Shown: piece by piece, positions 31,962-44,524 of the stretch
Layout of the letters: each line of letters begins with the position of its first letter
How positions within the stretch are numbered: position 1 is the first letter of the stretch
NCBI GenBank assembly: GCA_006384855.1
Contig: VCJN01000544.1
Coordinates: forward strand, 1-64,000
Reading direction: 5' to 3'
Length of the DNA stretch: 64,000 nucleotides
Source: Tetraselmis striata
Taxonomy: Eukaryota > Chlorophyta > Chlorodendrophyceae > Chlorodendrales > Chlorodendraceae
Notes under the pieces: generated by a model
What the model saw: only the letters and a program-made list of their open reading frames with translations
Databases searched by the model: none
What the model was told of the DNA's origin: nothing
Position numbers and translations under genes: made by a program

Positions 31962-33979
31962 TCAGCCTCCTTGCCAGTTGGGCCGCACCTCCGGCTCTGG
32001 CAGGTCCTCCAGGTCTGCTACCTCTGCCATGTCCAGCGGCATCTCGATCGGAATGGTGCTGACCTGCGCGGCCTCGAGCGCCCCGGGCTGGAGCATGGCG
32101 AGGCCGCCCTGCTGTGAGCCCGGCATGCCCCCCATCGAGTTGGACGGTAGCATGGAGCGCCTGCAGCGCAGCAGCAGTCGCCGTGTAAGCAAAAACCGCA
32201 GTCAGGTCATCCCGTTGTAGGTGCGTGCCAGAGAGCCCGTGGCACAAGTTCTGACTAGAGGGCGCTGGACATGAGAGAAATCACAAAAGGAGGAGAGAAG
32301 AGAGGGGGGAGGGGGTCACCCCCCGCCGCCCTGTGGCTGCTGCATGCCCTGAGTGAGATGGTTGAGCGCCTCCAGGCTCGTCCGCCGGTGCGCTGCGCCG
32401 ACTCTGGGGAACCGGCGAGGGCCATTCAGTAATCGGGGATGAGCAAGAGGAAGAGGAGCCGGCACTCGTCAGCCTGCTGCCGTGCATTGCTGTGCATGAT
32501 GTTCTGACTTGGAGCGGCCATGTTGTGACTGAGCATAGGAGGAGGAACCGGCGGGGTGTGTGGGGGGGGGGGGGGAGGGGGTCACCCCGCGCCGCCCTGT
32601 GGCTGCTGCATGCCCTGGGTGAGTTGGTTGAGCGCCTCCAGGCTCGTCCGCCGGTGCGCTGAGCCGACACTAGGGAACCGGCGAAGGACACGAAACAACC
32701 GGGTCAGAGGAAGAGGGGCAGTCACTCATCAGCATGTTGCCAAGCATTGCTCTGCATGATGTGCCGGCTGGGAGCGGCCATCTTGTCAGTGAGCATAGAG
32801 GGAGGAAGGGGGGGGGGGGGGTAGAGGGGGGACATTAGCCAGGCTGAACCGAGTGGGACTGAGGGCAGGGCTCACCGGCGGTAGGCGCCGCTTCCATGAG
32901 CGCTGGCATTGCTGTTGCCGCCGCCAGCGGTGTCCCAGGGGAGGACATTGCCCCCCTGGACCTCTGGGCTGGACATCCACGAGGGTGTTGCTGTCTTTGA
33001 GGGCATCTCGCCGCCCGCGGTCTGCCAAGGCATCTGCGGCGAGGTGTTCGAGGGCATCTCGCCGCCCGCGGCCTGCCAAGGCATCTGCGCCTGGACTGAG
33101 GGCGAGCCGCCGATGGAGTTGCGGCCGCCGGCGTTGTACGACTGCATGCCCGCACATCACAGCACAGCAGTTGGCCTCGTTCTGCTGGGGGGGCGAGGGG
33201 CTGGGAGGCAGCAGCCCTCCAGGGGGTCGGGCGCCTGACCCTCACCCATATGGCAGGCCCACCTGTGGGTTGCGCGCCCGGCGGCTATCCAGGCTGCCCC
33301 CCATAGCTGCATCACTTGTGGCAGCGGGCCCCCTGCCGGCAAACAGGAGCTGCCCAAGCTGCTGGTTGATTTTGTCCACGTCGCGGCTCAGATCTCGCGA
33401 TAGGCGCCGCCTGCTCTCCAGGCTGCGAGGAGCCCGGGGAGAGGGGATGTGTAAGAGTCAGACGGTTTGTAGGCAGGTCTTATTGGCAGGGGCGGCTTGG
33501 CGAGTGCGCACGTGCAGTTGTCGATGGATTTGCGCGACTGCGGTTCCTTCTGCGCCTCCTTGGCAATGTACGATGGCGAGCACAGCGCCTGCAGTGGGCG
33601 CGCGCGAAAATCTCACGCCATCCTATTGGACATCGCTCCACTCGCTTGCCCCCTGGCCCGGCTCTGACCTGCCCGCGACAAGTGTTACCCTTGCACACAC
33701 CCCCCCCCCCCCCCCCCCTTTTGCACTCACAGGAGGCGCACCTCCAAAGAGGCCCTGCGCTGCTGCGGTTGAATCATCTGAACCTGCTGCGGCCGGACGA
33801 CCTGGTAGCCCTCCCTGGACTCCAGGGACTTGCGCCTTTAGGAATCAGCAGGGTGGGGGGGGGGGGGGGGGGGTCAGATGCGCATACTCCAGCAGCAAAT
33901 GGGACACGCATACAAAGGATGGCCGGGGCAGGCGGACACTCTACCGTTTGCCGCCCTGCTCAAACTCGTCGTCACCCAT
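31962..33979 (-). CDS. Unknown protein with RRxSLE motifs and duplicated exon
   Basis: Exons (minus): 33979-33945, 33835-33742, 33588-33512, 33422-33263, 33141-32876, 32669-32586, 32403-32320, 32160-31962 (TGA). Every junction is phase-consistent, giving 332 aa. It has no recognised domain. Visible features are RRKSLE (12-17), RRASLE (38-43) and two RRTSLE from the duplicated exons, which match the basophilic-kinase (PKA-type RRxS) consensus; ESRRRLSRDLSRDVDKINQQL, a likely helix; repeated MPWQ(A/T)AGGEMPS units in exon 5; and an acidic, proline-containing end (MAEVADLEDLPEPEVRPNW). It could be a regulatory or scaffold protein tuned by phosphorylation; that is inference. The start is the only ATG that enters exon 2 in phase. 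Confidence 0.7.
32309..32810. repeat. Tandem duplication carrying an exon
   Basis: Two copies of about 250 bp (starting near 32309 and 32575) share the 84-nt exon, its splice sites and the flanking intron, including a CATTGCTNTGCATGATGT stretch. Exon identity is high (about 76 of 84 by eye) and both keep frame, adding 28 aa each. Confidence 0.85.
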
Positions 33980-35929
33980 CCTGGCGGAGAACCTGTACGC
34001 GGCGGGAGGTGCTCTGAGGCGCCACGGGGTCGAGGAAAGGGGTTGAAGGTAGGTGGGGGGGGGGAGGGGGGGGGGGGGGGGGGGGGGGGGCGAGCTCTCA
34101 GCCGCAACTGCGACCGGCCGGTGGACCACTACTCGTCGCCATACCGGCAGCAGTCCGCCCAGTTTCCCGGCACGCCCGCGGAGGCGACAATGTCTGCGCA
34201 GGCGGGTGCAGGGGAAGGCTCGCGGGCGCACTGGAAGCTGCGGGGATAGCGCAGCATCGCGTTTGGGGCGGCGGCGATGGCGGTGTCGAGTTTAGGGAAG
34301 TGTGGTGTGTGAAGGCACTCGCACCAATTCTGCTTCTCTTCCGCTCCTTTATAAGGCGATGACGACTGGGAAAACTATTATTCGTCGCGCGCAATTGGCG
34401 GCTCAGAACGCCGACACTGCATTAGCCGGGCTTGGTTTCCGAGGTTAGCCACCACGGTGGCAGATATTTGGGATGGGGAAGAGGCTTTGGGAAAACTCTG
34501 GGATGTGTCGGGGTGGTGCGGCTTAGTGATTCTGTGGGTAGGGTAGCCCAGGGTGGCCGATTGTTTCTGCTGTCAAGAATCCGTCCGGTGGTACGGGACG
34601 GCAGCGTTCCGTGCACGACCTGGCGCGGTGACAGGGGCAGTCGCTTGTCCCATAGTAGCAACCATGTAGCGACAACACTCGCTAGCTACCTGCTAGGTAT
34701 CTGTTCGTACTGGTACTTGTGTGAATTGCGACGCCTTTCATCCACGATATGATGGGCGAGCGTTCTGATCCTTAATCGAGTGGCTGCACTGGCTCGGTGC
34801 TGCTGCAAGGACTGCTGCACGACTTGCACCAAACCCAATCTTATTCAACGACTGCAAGACTTGCAAGCGTACTAAGGATCCTTAAACCATGCTGCCTGCT
34901 GGCGTCGCCGGGCGGGATGAAGTACAGGTGCTGTACCCTACTCGTAACCTGTACCTGTAGCGACCATAAAGCGTGTATATTACCGGAAAACGGCACGGAA
35001 GCTTTATCAATTATCATGTAGTCGCTACACTGTGACGGGCAGTCGGGCACCTTCCTGTTTTTAACTCCTTCATTTTAGTTATTGGGGTTGGTAACCCCCA
35101 ATATAGGGAAAGCATCGAGAGAACGCACGGAAAGTATGGGTACAATTTTATTTGATTGGCGTCGGAGGTCCGCCCCGGCCGCTGCCTCGGGCAGTATGTA
35201 TCACCTGATGCTCCTGGGCCGGCTACCCGACACGACTACTATCAATCCTGTTGTATTCGCGTTGTAGTCGGTATTTACATGTGCATCGCCTTAACATTCA
35301 CACTGCTCAAGAATGGGATCCGAAGTCGCAAGAAAAACTCTGCTTGCTGCTGCGAGCAGAAACCTGTCCATACTACCGGTACGGTACCAGTACAGGTACC
35401 TAACTAATCGATACTTACAGCATAGTTTCTGCACGGATTTCTTGAATTTTGCAGCTATAGCACACGTAATCATAATATACTTACATAGTGTGAGATATTC
35501 TCACGAAATATATACGATACACTCTCGCAGTATGTCATCCACGGATCCTCCGCGCTTTTGATATTGGTCCTAAATCATATCATCATACATGGACAATATG
35601 GACATTGTACATAAAAGGGATCTCAAAATATGGCAGATACACTGAGCAGGCGATCAGATCTAAAAGATCTGAAGGCATAATTAGATGCATACTATATGCA
35701 GACCTTTGAGGAGGACCTGGAGCACATCACTGCATGGCTCAACCTTACTTACCACTGTCTCGTTACAGTTGGATAAACAATTCCTCAACAGTATCAAATT
35801 GAAATATATGCAGGACCCAAAATTGAACAGGGATAAGCTACCCCCTAGAATACGATATGATCACCATACTGTATATGATAGCCGATAAAATATAAATTCA
35901 TGCAGATGATGAACTCAAAAAGAGCATCA
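33980..35929. other. Intergenic, repeat-rich, no gene recognised
   Basis: It holds a long G tract (34054-34090), three GTCGCTAC/GTAGCGAC sites (34666, 34957, 35021) and a GGTACGGTACC cluster (35378-35400). From about 35450 it changes to AT-rich sequence that belongs to, or precedes, the gypsy element. Confidence 0.5.
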
Positions 35930-37313
35930 TCAAAGAACATCATGATACTTAGACGGCTGGCCATAATGGTAGACTGATAAGTTGGTCAAAAGAATTTTTT
36001 GCTGGCCGCACATGCATCCAAAACATAAAAACATATATCCGAAACTGTAAAGTATGTAAGCTGACAAAACAACACACACAGGCTCCAGCAGCGGCTTTAC
36101 AGCCACTGCCAACACCAACTAACTGTACCATGGGAATATTTCAGTCTTGACTTTATCATAAATTTACCATCAGTGGACGGTTAAGATTGTATTGCCACTT
36201 TTGTGGATCTGTTCACAAAGCAGGCTAACTTTATACCTTGTCAAAAAGCCACCACGGCTCCCGAATTGGCACAACTGTACATTAAAAATATATGCAAACT
36301 CCACGGTCTCAGTACCTGCATGGTAGGAGACCGCCGGGACACAAAATATACATCGTCATATTTCCAAGAGCTGTTCAAACACCTTGGCACAATCTTGAAC
36401 CTCAGCACTGCATATCATCCGCAGACTGATGGAAAGACTGAAATATTGAACAAAATCATAGAGCAATTGCTGCGAGCTTTCTGCTAAAATAACCAGGAGG
36501 ACCGGGTGAACTACATGTCACTCGCCGAGTTCAATTACAATAACACAGAATCGTCAACTTACAACAAAGTTTACTCCATTCCAGGCAATATATGGCTTCC
36601 ATCCGCCTCGGTTGCCAATAGATATTGTAAACCCCAAAACTGGAGTGAGAGAAACTACCATAGACAGTATGTCGTAAATACAACATATACATAATCTGGT
36701 GCATGAAAATGTTATAATTGCCAAAGAATACCAAAGGCATTATCATGATAAAAACAATAAGCAGCCGATAACTTTTTCAAATCGGTGATAAAATAATCAT
36801 CTATCAAATCAGATGATATCATAATCAGAGGACAGAAATGTCCCAAGCTCAAACAACGATATGTAGGACCGTATGAGATCATCGAACAGGTGAATGCTCT
36901 GGCCTACAATTACCACATGAGCTTGAGTGCCACCCAGTATTTCATGTCTCCAAGCTGAGACCTTGGGACACTTTATCTACGCAAACTGATACCTTGATTG
37001 GCAGACAGACGCGCAGAACTGATGACCCAATCATTGCGGACATCATAGACTGTAAATTGGCACTATACCCCAGACTATATGCAAAGGGCAAAGCCTTGCT
37101 GTTCAAAGTAAGGTTTCACAATTTTCCGGCAACCGGACATGATTGGATGCCCTATGAAACGATGCGGTACTCACCGCTGATGCAGCATTTTATGCTGACC
37201 GAACGTTTCAAACATATCTCGACCTCGCCAGCATACATTGCTGCCAAGGCGAGCCACGCGCAAAGATTTCCATAGTGAATCCGATGGCTCAGATTCATTA
37301 GAGCGGGGTGGAA
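35930..37313 (+). pseudogene. Ty3/gypsy-type integrase and chromodomain-like end, degenerate
   Basis: An HHCC-like zinc segment (about 35930-36080, ending CKVCKLTKQ) is followed by an integrase core with GDRRDTKYTSSYF, YHPQTDGKTE and NKIIEQLLRAF. These carry the second catalytic aspartate and the glutamate of the DDE triad. A stop (TAA, 36485-36487) and frame changes near 36180 and 36700 break it. The last open segment (36994-37275) reads ADIIDCKLA, LLFKVRFHNF, DWMPYETM, like the chromodomain-type C-terminus of gypsy integrases. RT and gag are not visible upstream, so the copy is 5'-truncated. The block is clearly more AT-rich than the rest of the window. A purine-rich tract (GAGCGGGGTGGAA) abuts the LTR. 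Confidence 0.8.
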
Positions 37314-37538
37314 TGTGAGGATATATCCTATACCTTCACTAACCCTAATCACCATAGCATCATAGGCGCGTAGCGCGCGCCCGCCAGATGACGGGCTGCC
37401 CCCTCGCCATGTTGGCCACATCGCGCCGCCTGATATATCAAGCACGGCGCCTGTCGGCATGTAAATAGATCATACACCATCACCACATTGAAATAGCACT
37501 GCCTCTCACCACCACGTGCATATTCCCGCCCTCACACA
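37314..37538 (+). mobile_element. 3' LTR of the gypsy element
   Basis: It starts TGTGAGGATAT directly after a polypurine tract and ends CGCCCTCACACA, giving matching TGTGAG/CTCACA ends over about 225 bp. No second LTR lies in the window. Confidence 0.65.
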
Positions 37539-37540
37539 TA

Positions 37541-37741
37541 GTCGCTACATGTACAGTAACCTTGGCGAATCGCTACCCCTCGCTACATAGTCGCTACCCC
37601 TCTGCTGCGTCGCAAAGGATGATCCAGTACTCGGTACTCGTACTACCAGTAGCGACGTAGGCTGCCGGGGTACCAGTTCAAATTTTGGTACTGCTTTTAG
37701 CGATATATCAAGTACTTTATGGCTGTGGTTACATGACGTTT
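37541..37741. other. GTCGCTAC/TCGCTACCCC cluster
   Basis: Three GTCGCTAC-type octamers (37541, 37590, 37649) plus further CGCTAC repeats within 120 bp between the gypsy LTR and the recombinase element, with GTACT repeats. No gene was seen. Confidence 0.55.
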
Positions 37742-39960
37742 TGATCTAAACTAATTAATGGGGTTTCCTCCCTCGATCTAACCGCTTTTCAACTACAAGT
37801 GCTGCTCAGTGGCACGGGAACAAGGCACATGTCGTTGCGCCCTTTTTGGGTGCAGCACGAGTAGACATAAAAGCAGCCATAACAGTTGAGCATGCCATCA
37901 TCATGTTTTCGCTGTGTTACACGCAGCGATGTCTCGTAACCTGTTGCGAGCAAGGTCACCCTATGTCGTTCAAAACCACAACCGGCGCACCACCCGAGTG
38001 TGATATTCTCATCGGTACGTCCGTGCGTTACCATGCCAGATGGAGAAGAACCCGTCGTTGAGCCGCCGCTCGCATCGCTACACGCGGACGTGAAGGCCCA
38101 CTCTACACTGATGCGCGAGCTTGCAGCAGCTTTGGCCCAATTGACGGCTCGTGACCGTGTTGTTGATGGAGACGGGGCACATGGCTCCGGTTCCGGGCAG
38201 CGCTTTGCGGGACAGCCGACATGCAGCGGGGGAGCCGCAGAGTGCCCCGACTTGCTAGAGCTAGCCCAGAGCGGCCGTCTCGGAGCGATATCCGTGAGTG
38301 ACGAGGATGACTACCTCGCAATGCCATCTATTGCAACGAGCTGAGTCTGGTTACAAGGCCGTTCAACCGGTCAGCCGAGTGCATGGACTCTTCCCCCTGA
38401 GCACCGACCTAACGAACGAGTACCTCAAGCAGGATGACCGGCGTCTGCCGGCCCAGGAGGAGTATCTATGGATGTCGTGTTTCGGCGCCCACATGGCCGC
38501 ACTTTTCGTAGCTCTCGACCAGCTGCTGCCCTACGTCCCTGCTGCAAGTCAGGACTTCACCCCCTACCTCGCGTGAGCTCGAAACCACGCCGAAGCCATC
38601 GACAAGGCGTTTCGCTTTCGTTTGACCTTCGTACGGAGGCTTGATGAGGTCAAGCGTGTGCACGGTGACCAAGGTGTTCTGGACGTGCTGCGAGCCCAGC
38701 CAGCACTTTTAGCATGCTTCTGAGCATCTGAGTTCTGCGATTTTTGGGGACGTCATGAGGGACTACGAGCGTCGCGTCTTCAAGGCGACAGTTGCTAGCA
38801 TCGCAAAAGCAACCGCTAGTGCTCGGGTAGCGGCAGCGGCTGCATGGCGCGGGCGTGGACGAGGACGTGCGTGGTGGTGGACGCGGGCGTGGCCGCGAAG
38901 GTGAGCACGAATGACGGTGTGGGGCGCCTTTCGTCGGAGATGCTAGAGCTTTGCGAGGCCACCTTTCGGTGACCGCCGCAAAGCGCACCCTGGCAGCTCA
39001 ACGACGGGATGAGCGCCATGTGTCAGGACCTGACCCCCCCCCCCTCCACCTTACAGACTTCATTTAGACCTTCCTCGGTGCGGCGGCTCTTACAGCTACA
39101 GCCGAGTGCGGCTCAACCATCCGCACAGTCACCTGCACATGGCGGCTCAACCAACCGCCTCCCGTACCATTTCATCACTGCGTCCGTCGGTTGTCACATG
39201 CGTGTTACAACTGGCTCGCAACGACCAAGCTTTGCGCGCGTACGTTACGCGCGTGACAGGCGCTACGAGCGCGAGGGACGCGCGGGGCGGCCCTCTTACC
39301 TGAACCTAGCCCCGCAAACCCATACTGGTGCTGCTGCAAACCCGTCTAGCAACTACAGGCCAACCGCCGGGACCCTCACCGCTATAGCTGCTGCCGAGTA
39401 CTTTGCAAACAGTAGTCGCCCTCCTGGTACTCTCACTGTCGGTGAAGCGGCGCACTTACGTAATTGACGAGCCCGAAGCTGTCGCTCCATGGGCTGCCTC
39501 ACTGCGATCTCGACTGCATAATGCTCTCGGCTCAGGCGAGTTAGGGCAGCGGACGCTCGACCTGCTACTCTCTAGCTCCCTCACCGCTCAGACACTCAAG
39601 AGCTCCGCCGGCAGACTCTCCTAGTTCACGGAGTTCTGCCACGACTCCGAGAACATCAGTCCATTGGAGGCGACCACTGCTACTGTCGTCCGGTATACGT
39701 TGCCTGGATTGGTGAGCGGGGACACATTGGGGCTAAGTCGCTGCAACCCTACCTGTATGCAATCAACACGTTCTTCGAGCTGCACAACCTCGACCCAATC
39801 GCCAAGGACAGCCTACACCTTACTGCAGTGGGCTGATGCTGCGGTAGCGCAGTCTGGAAGCCGCCCCTTTGCGACTTTCTTTGCCTGCTGATGTAGCTTA
39901 CAGCTCGTCGAGCGGGCCGAGTTGCTTATGTCTGCTCCCACCACAGAGTACCATCAGCAC
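37742..39960 (+). mobile_element. Tyrosine-recombinase element, copy 1 (3'-truncated)
   Basis: It opens with a terminal repeat (37742-37930) that matches, inverted, the two repeats of copy 2 (50052-50226, 52989-53173). A gag-like ORF1 from ATG 38033 (MPDGEEPVVEP) runs to about 38890. It shifts frame near 38300 and has further lesions in its last third, ending in a Gly-Arg-rich stretch. From about 39139 a recombinase ORF begins. Shared phrases with copy 2 include VIDEPEAVAPWAASLRSR, SPLEATTATVV, AWIGERGHIGAKS and INTFFELHNLD, typical of the core-binding domain of DIRS-type tyrosine recombinases. The catalytic domain is lost after about 39960. No reverse transcriptase lies between ORF1 and recombinase. 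Frameshifts and stops show it is inactive. Confidence 0.75.
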
Positions 39961-40228
39961 AACTTCCGGAACTTCTCACTTTCCAGCCGGCCCTTAACAC
40001 CGGACGAAAAACTGCGTATGTACTAAAATCCGGGCGAGCCGGCGCGGCTACTAGCACTGGTAGCGTGATCCTCCTGTGAAACGGCGGACCGTCCGACGAC
40101 CGGACGACCCACCACCAGGCCAACTGCCGGCCTGCGCCCACAGTGGCGTGAAGAGTCGGGAACCGTACGCGGGTAGTGTCGCACGGTCTGCTACCGATGT
40201 TCCCTGCTGATGTCTGCTACAGGTTGGG

Positions 40229-40266
<38 letters not shown>

Positions 40267-40670
40267 TGCAGTGTCTGAATGGCGGTACATTGAAACTGCA
40301 TGTCACCGTATTTCTGTATCGTGCAATATACCGCATAAAGTCCTGTTCTGCTGACTGAGGATGATGTGGTTTCCGGAGATTATCTAGAAAATAAAAGTGA
40401 ACTCGAATCCCCCTCGGCATCCGGCCTGTTCTGCGTGGCGTCCCTTTAGGGGGGGGGGGGGGGGGGGGGGGGGGCAGTTGGCCAAGTCGCCCAATTCTCG
40501 CATAGGGCGATTGTCAAGGTTTTGTTTCCACGGGCAATACGCAGCTAGAACACACACAGCGCAGCACGTGGACTGTACAGCTTGAGTCATTACATGCTGC
40601 GCAGCATGAAGACAGATGACTCGGCCCCCAGCTGCCAATCCGTATCCCCGGGGGGTATCAGGTGCATACG
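39961..40670. other. Spacer: microsatellite and G tract
   Basis: It contains a (GT)18 microsatellite (40230-40265) and a run of about 26 G (40449-40474), plus the likely 3' UTR of MetAP2. No gene was seen. Confidence 0.6.
40230..40265. repeat. (GT)18 microsatellite
   Basis: An uninterrupted GT run of about 36 bp. Confidence 0.95.
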
Positions 40671-42285
<1,615 letters not shown>

Positions 42286-43100
42286 GGCGACGTTCAATTC
42301 CACAAACGGGCACTCTGGCAGACTTGGGGCAATTGGCCGGGGGTGGTGACAAGTGCCCACTGCGGACACTGGAGCCTCGTAGTTTCGCATCAAGCAGCGC
42401 CCGGTTGCGTTTGCCGCCGTCACAGCAATTCTTTTAAGAATTCCGAGCATATCTAAGGTGTCGTGGATTTACGACAAACCAAGCATAATAAACGAATCAT
42501 CTACGTTACACACCGAAGTTTTCTTGTGTCAACCACAGCAGCCCGAACTCAAAAATCCGGCCATGTCGCGCCCTCGGCCCGGCATCTCATTTTTTTAAAT
42601 ATCGCCTGGTGCCCTCCCGGGAAAGTGTCGGCACTTATTCGGAGCCGGTACCTCCAGAGAGGCATGGTTTTCAGTACAAGATTGAAGATTGTCAGCGTTT
42701 CGGATGTCGCTAATCCTTAAGTATTCGTTATTCCACCCGCAGCGTAACCACCAGCAAATCCCAGGTACCTGTACGGTACGTTGTTCCAGTACCTTATTGC
42801 TCGAATTTTGCTCTCGAATTTTAATTAGGATTGCTGTGGTTAATTAATTATTCGCGCCGCGTTCGGCGCGGCGGCGCACACGGCGGGCGGCGCCGCAATA
42901 GCGCTCGCACTGGATCGATCGTCAGAGCATCAGCGCGCATCAGCAGTCGTGATGCTGCTGCTGCTACTGATGCGGTGGAGCCGATTCAAACGCACTTTGT
43001 CTTAGCAATAAAAATCGTGTATCTTTCGCGTATTCATCGTATTTATAACCTCGAATTCAGTAGATATGCTTGTCAAATATGCAGAGCTGCTCCCCCCGGG
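42286..43100. other. Intergenic upstream of MetAP2
   Basis: It includes the promoter side of MetAP2, a GTACC cluster (42766-42795) and a GGCGCGGCGGCGC palindromic GC block (42858-42895). No gene was seen. Confidence 0.5.
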
Positions 43101-43107
43101 CGGCTCA

Positions 43108-43352
43108 TAAAGTTCGCCCCGGGACATCGGCCGAAGCCGCCCCAGCACTTGACCTCGTGCGCCAACTGCAGTCGTAGGTCTGGCATAGCCCATAAACTAT
43201 TGCCCCATTCGAACCCCGAAGGGCTAATGCATCAACCGAGTAAACCCGGGACACGCCGGGCCGATATTGCCGAAATACATCGGCCAGGAATCGAACCCGG
43301 TACCTCTTGCGTACGAGACGACCGCTCTACCGAGCGGACAAGGGATGTACCT
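43108..43352 (-). repeat. tRNA-derived (SINE-like) repeat, unit 1
   Basis: On the minus strand the 43352-43270 end holds an A-box-like GCTCGGTAGAGCGG, a TCGTACG anticodon-loop-like segment and a perfect B box GGTTCGATTCC. ACATC/GATGT ends can pair as an acceptor stem. The anticodon arm pairs poorly, so this is tRNA-derived rather than a working tRNA. A further 160 bp of unit body follows. Confidence 0.6.
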
Positions 43353-43414
43353 TGTATCTCGGCTGTACCTTGTATGGCGGCTCATATCGCGGGGTTTCGC
43401 GGTGTACCCGTGTA

Positions 43415-43655
43415 AAGTTCGCCCCGGGACATCGGCCGAAGCCGCACCAGCACCTGACCTCTTGCGCCAACTGCAGTCGTAGGTCTGGCCTAGCCCGTAG
43501 ACCATTGCCTCATTCCGAACCCCGAAGTGCCAATGCGGGTAAACCCAGGACACGCCGGGACGAAATTGCCGAAATACATCGGCCAGGATTCGATACCCGG
43601 ACCTTGCGCGTACGAGACGACCGCTCAACCGAGCGGACAAGGGATGTACCCGTGT
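43415..43655 (-). repeat. tRNA-derived (SINE-like) repeat, unit 2
   Basis: A second, tandem copy about 305 bp downstream in the same orientation, with scattered differences and a slightly altered B box (GGGTATCGAATCC). Shared body phrases include GTTCGCCCCGGGACATCGG and CCAACTGCAGTCGTAGG. Confidence 0.6.
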
Positions 43656-44232
43656 AATCATGTTTTGTAAGTAAAATATGGTAAACTGTTATAATTCTGC
43701 ATCATATGATGCTGCAAGGTGCGGTGACAGCACCAAGTTCTGAATTGTGCATCTGCAATTCTCCCTGCTCGACCTGGCCATGGCGGGCCAGCGCTGACGA
43801 GTTTGTATGAAATGTAGTGTATGAAATGTGCACCATTCCTGCTGATGTCTGCCACAGGTAGAAAACAAAGATGCACTGATGCACATCATGTTGAATGTCA
43901 CACGGCATGCGATGTTGTCTGCATTATATCCCTCGCGACCCCGGCGTTTCTGCGGCGCTTTCATGTTATCCATTTCTTGTACACCGGAATGCAGAGCCCT
44001 GGCATTCCATGACGCGGATCCTTTCAATCAAGGGTTGAAGTGCCTGAAGCGACCAGCTGTCACCGGCAATGCAAGAGCTGATCAACAGAGTGCGATCACG
44101 CACATGATCTAGTTACAATAGTCCCCCGAGAGAAGCGCACACAGGTGTAGTTCTGATGATCCCCTGAATAGAGGTTGGTGACTGCGAGCCCCCTCTTGGC
44201 GGAGGTGCCAGACCTGAGGCCTTGGGCTGCCA
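43656..44232. other. Spacer downstream of ORC2
   Basis: No gene or strong repeat was recognised. The proximal part should be the ORC2 3' UTR. Confidence 0.5.
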
Positions 44233-44439
44233 TCAGGCCGCGTTCATGTCGGCCAGTACCTGCGCCAGAGTGGTCTCGTCCAGAGGGATGTAGTACAGGT
44301 CCGTGCCATCGGAGCCCTTTCTAATCCGTACCAACTCGTGATCCTGCGCCCCATCACCCAGCATATTGAGTCAGGCAGGCGGCAGACGTCACAGCATCCC
44401 CATCACCACGCGCTGGGGGTTGAGGGAGCTTGTTCAAAT

Positions 44440-44524
<85 letters not shown>

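Noticed and set aside
43270-43355. Functional tRNA-Thr(CGT)
   Set aside because: A and B boxes are present but the anticodon stem does not pair well and the unit is tandemly repeated with a longer body.
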